This document shows, piece by piece, positions 63,863-64,000 of a stretch of DNA of 64,000 bases (position 1 is its first letter; every line of letters starts with the position of its first letter). The notes beneath the pieces are model-generated. The model saw nothing but the letters and a program-made list of their open reading frames with translations. It ran no database searches and was not told the DNA's origin. The position numbers and the translations under genes are program-made. Source of the DNA: Lutibacter citreus (GTDB taxonomy: Bacteria; Bacteroidota; Bacteroidia; Flavobacteriales; Flavobacteriaceae). The stretch covers positions 1 to 64,000 of the forward strand of contig NZ_QEIH01000007.1 in NCBI RefSeq assembly GCF_003260195.1. Reading direction: 5' to 3'.

Positions 63863-64000
63863 ATGAGCGCAGATGAAATAGCCAATAAACTTTGGAATTT
63901 ATGTAATGTATTACGTGATGATGGAGTTACCTATCACCAGTATTTAAATGAACTAACCTATATTCTTTTCTTAAAATTATCGGAAGTTAAAAATTTTGAA
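63863..64000 (+). CDS. hsdM: Type I restriction enzyme, M subunit (start only)
   Basis: Forty-six codons from ATG 63863 to the window edge read MSADEIANKLWNLCNVLRDD and continue GVTYHQYLNELTYILFLKLS, the N-terminal helical domain of HsdM. The gene runs past the window; hsdS is expected further on. Confidence 0.9.
   Translation, partial: MSADEIANKLWNLCNVLRDDGVTYHQYLNELTYILFLKLSEVKNFE

Overview
The window reads as chromosome of a low-GC Bacteroidota, most likely a marine or freshwater Flavobacteriia. The support is the AT-rich codon use, CTnDOT-type tyrosine recombinases with an RteC-type regulator, Bacteroidota-restricted families (DUF5675, DUF6943-like, DUF3987 with a toprim primase, DUF2652), and dispersed hairpin repeats ending in a conserved AATGACGTT tail. 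There are no rRNA genes, no complete tRNA gene and no CRISPR array.

Layout. 1-3.3 kb: a nonsense-interrupted gene, an EFR1-type flavodoxin/ferredoxin gene between two ~100-bp repeats, a gene-poor stretch with a candidate structured RNA, and a tRNA-derived attachment-like core at 3263. 3.4-12.6 kb: accessory DNA with a Fic protein, a four-gene DUF5675/holin-like cassette, an ORF-less group IIC intron abutting a SLATT-type membrane effector gene, a SLOG gene, an excisionase-like gene, and 1.5 kb of mobile-element relic. 12.6-27.0 kb: a metabolic and envelope-stress block. It holds a hydrolase, an HD/DUF2652 pair, an FMN glutamate-synthase-like enzyme, redoxin, LysE-like proteins, ATP-grasp, NRDE, DinB, YceI, OB-fold protein, rhodanese, an ECF sigma/anti-sigma pair and an FG-GAP protein. 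This block lies between two diverged copies of a ~220-250-bp relic at 12.1 and 27.2 kb.

27.5-47.6 kb is the most striking part: 11 genes (one of them frameshifted), all on the minus strand with gaps of 2-54 bp. In transcription order they encode a PLD-nuclease/SNF2 helicase, an Eco57I-like DNA methyltransferase, a membrane KAP NTPase, an AbiC-like membrane protein, a vWA-DUF3883 nuclease fusion, a small frameshifted gene, an unknown 216-aa protein, a multi-reader McrB, McrC, a CoiA-like coiled-coil nuclease and an HNH endonuclease. This looks like a stacked antiphage locus of modification-dependent and self-modifying restriction, membrane-linked abortive infection, and a vWA-nuclease core that I cannot match to a named system.

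47.6-54.5 kb: a structured non-coding region, a nuclease pseudogene with two in-frame stops, a DnaC-like ATPase carrying a hairpin repeat inside its reading frame, a replication-type winged-helix protein, an excisionase-like protein, RteC and a tyrosine integrase. 54.45-64 kb: a second element begins at a 44-bp tRNA-Arg(TCT) 3' fragment. It carries its own integrase, HTH and RHH proteins, a DUF3987 helicase-like protein and a toprim primase, with a type I restriction system (hsdR, start of hsdM) as cargo. The 23-bp tRNA-end core is shared by 3263-3285 and 54450-54472, and sequence next to both cores is related. The simplest reading is two islands stacked at a tRNA-Arg gene whose intact copy lies to the right of the window. 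This is inference.
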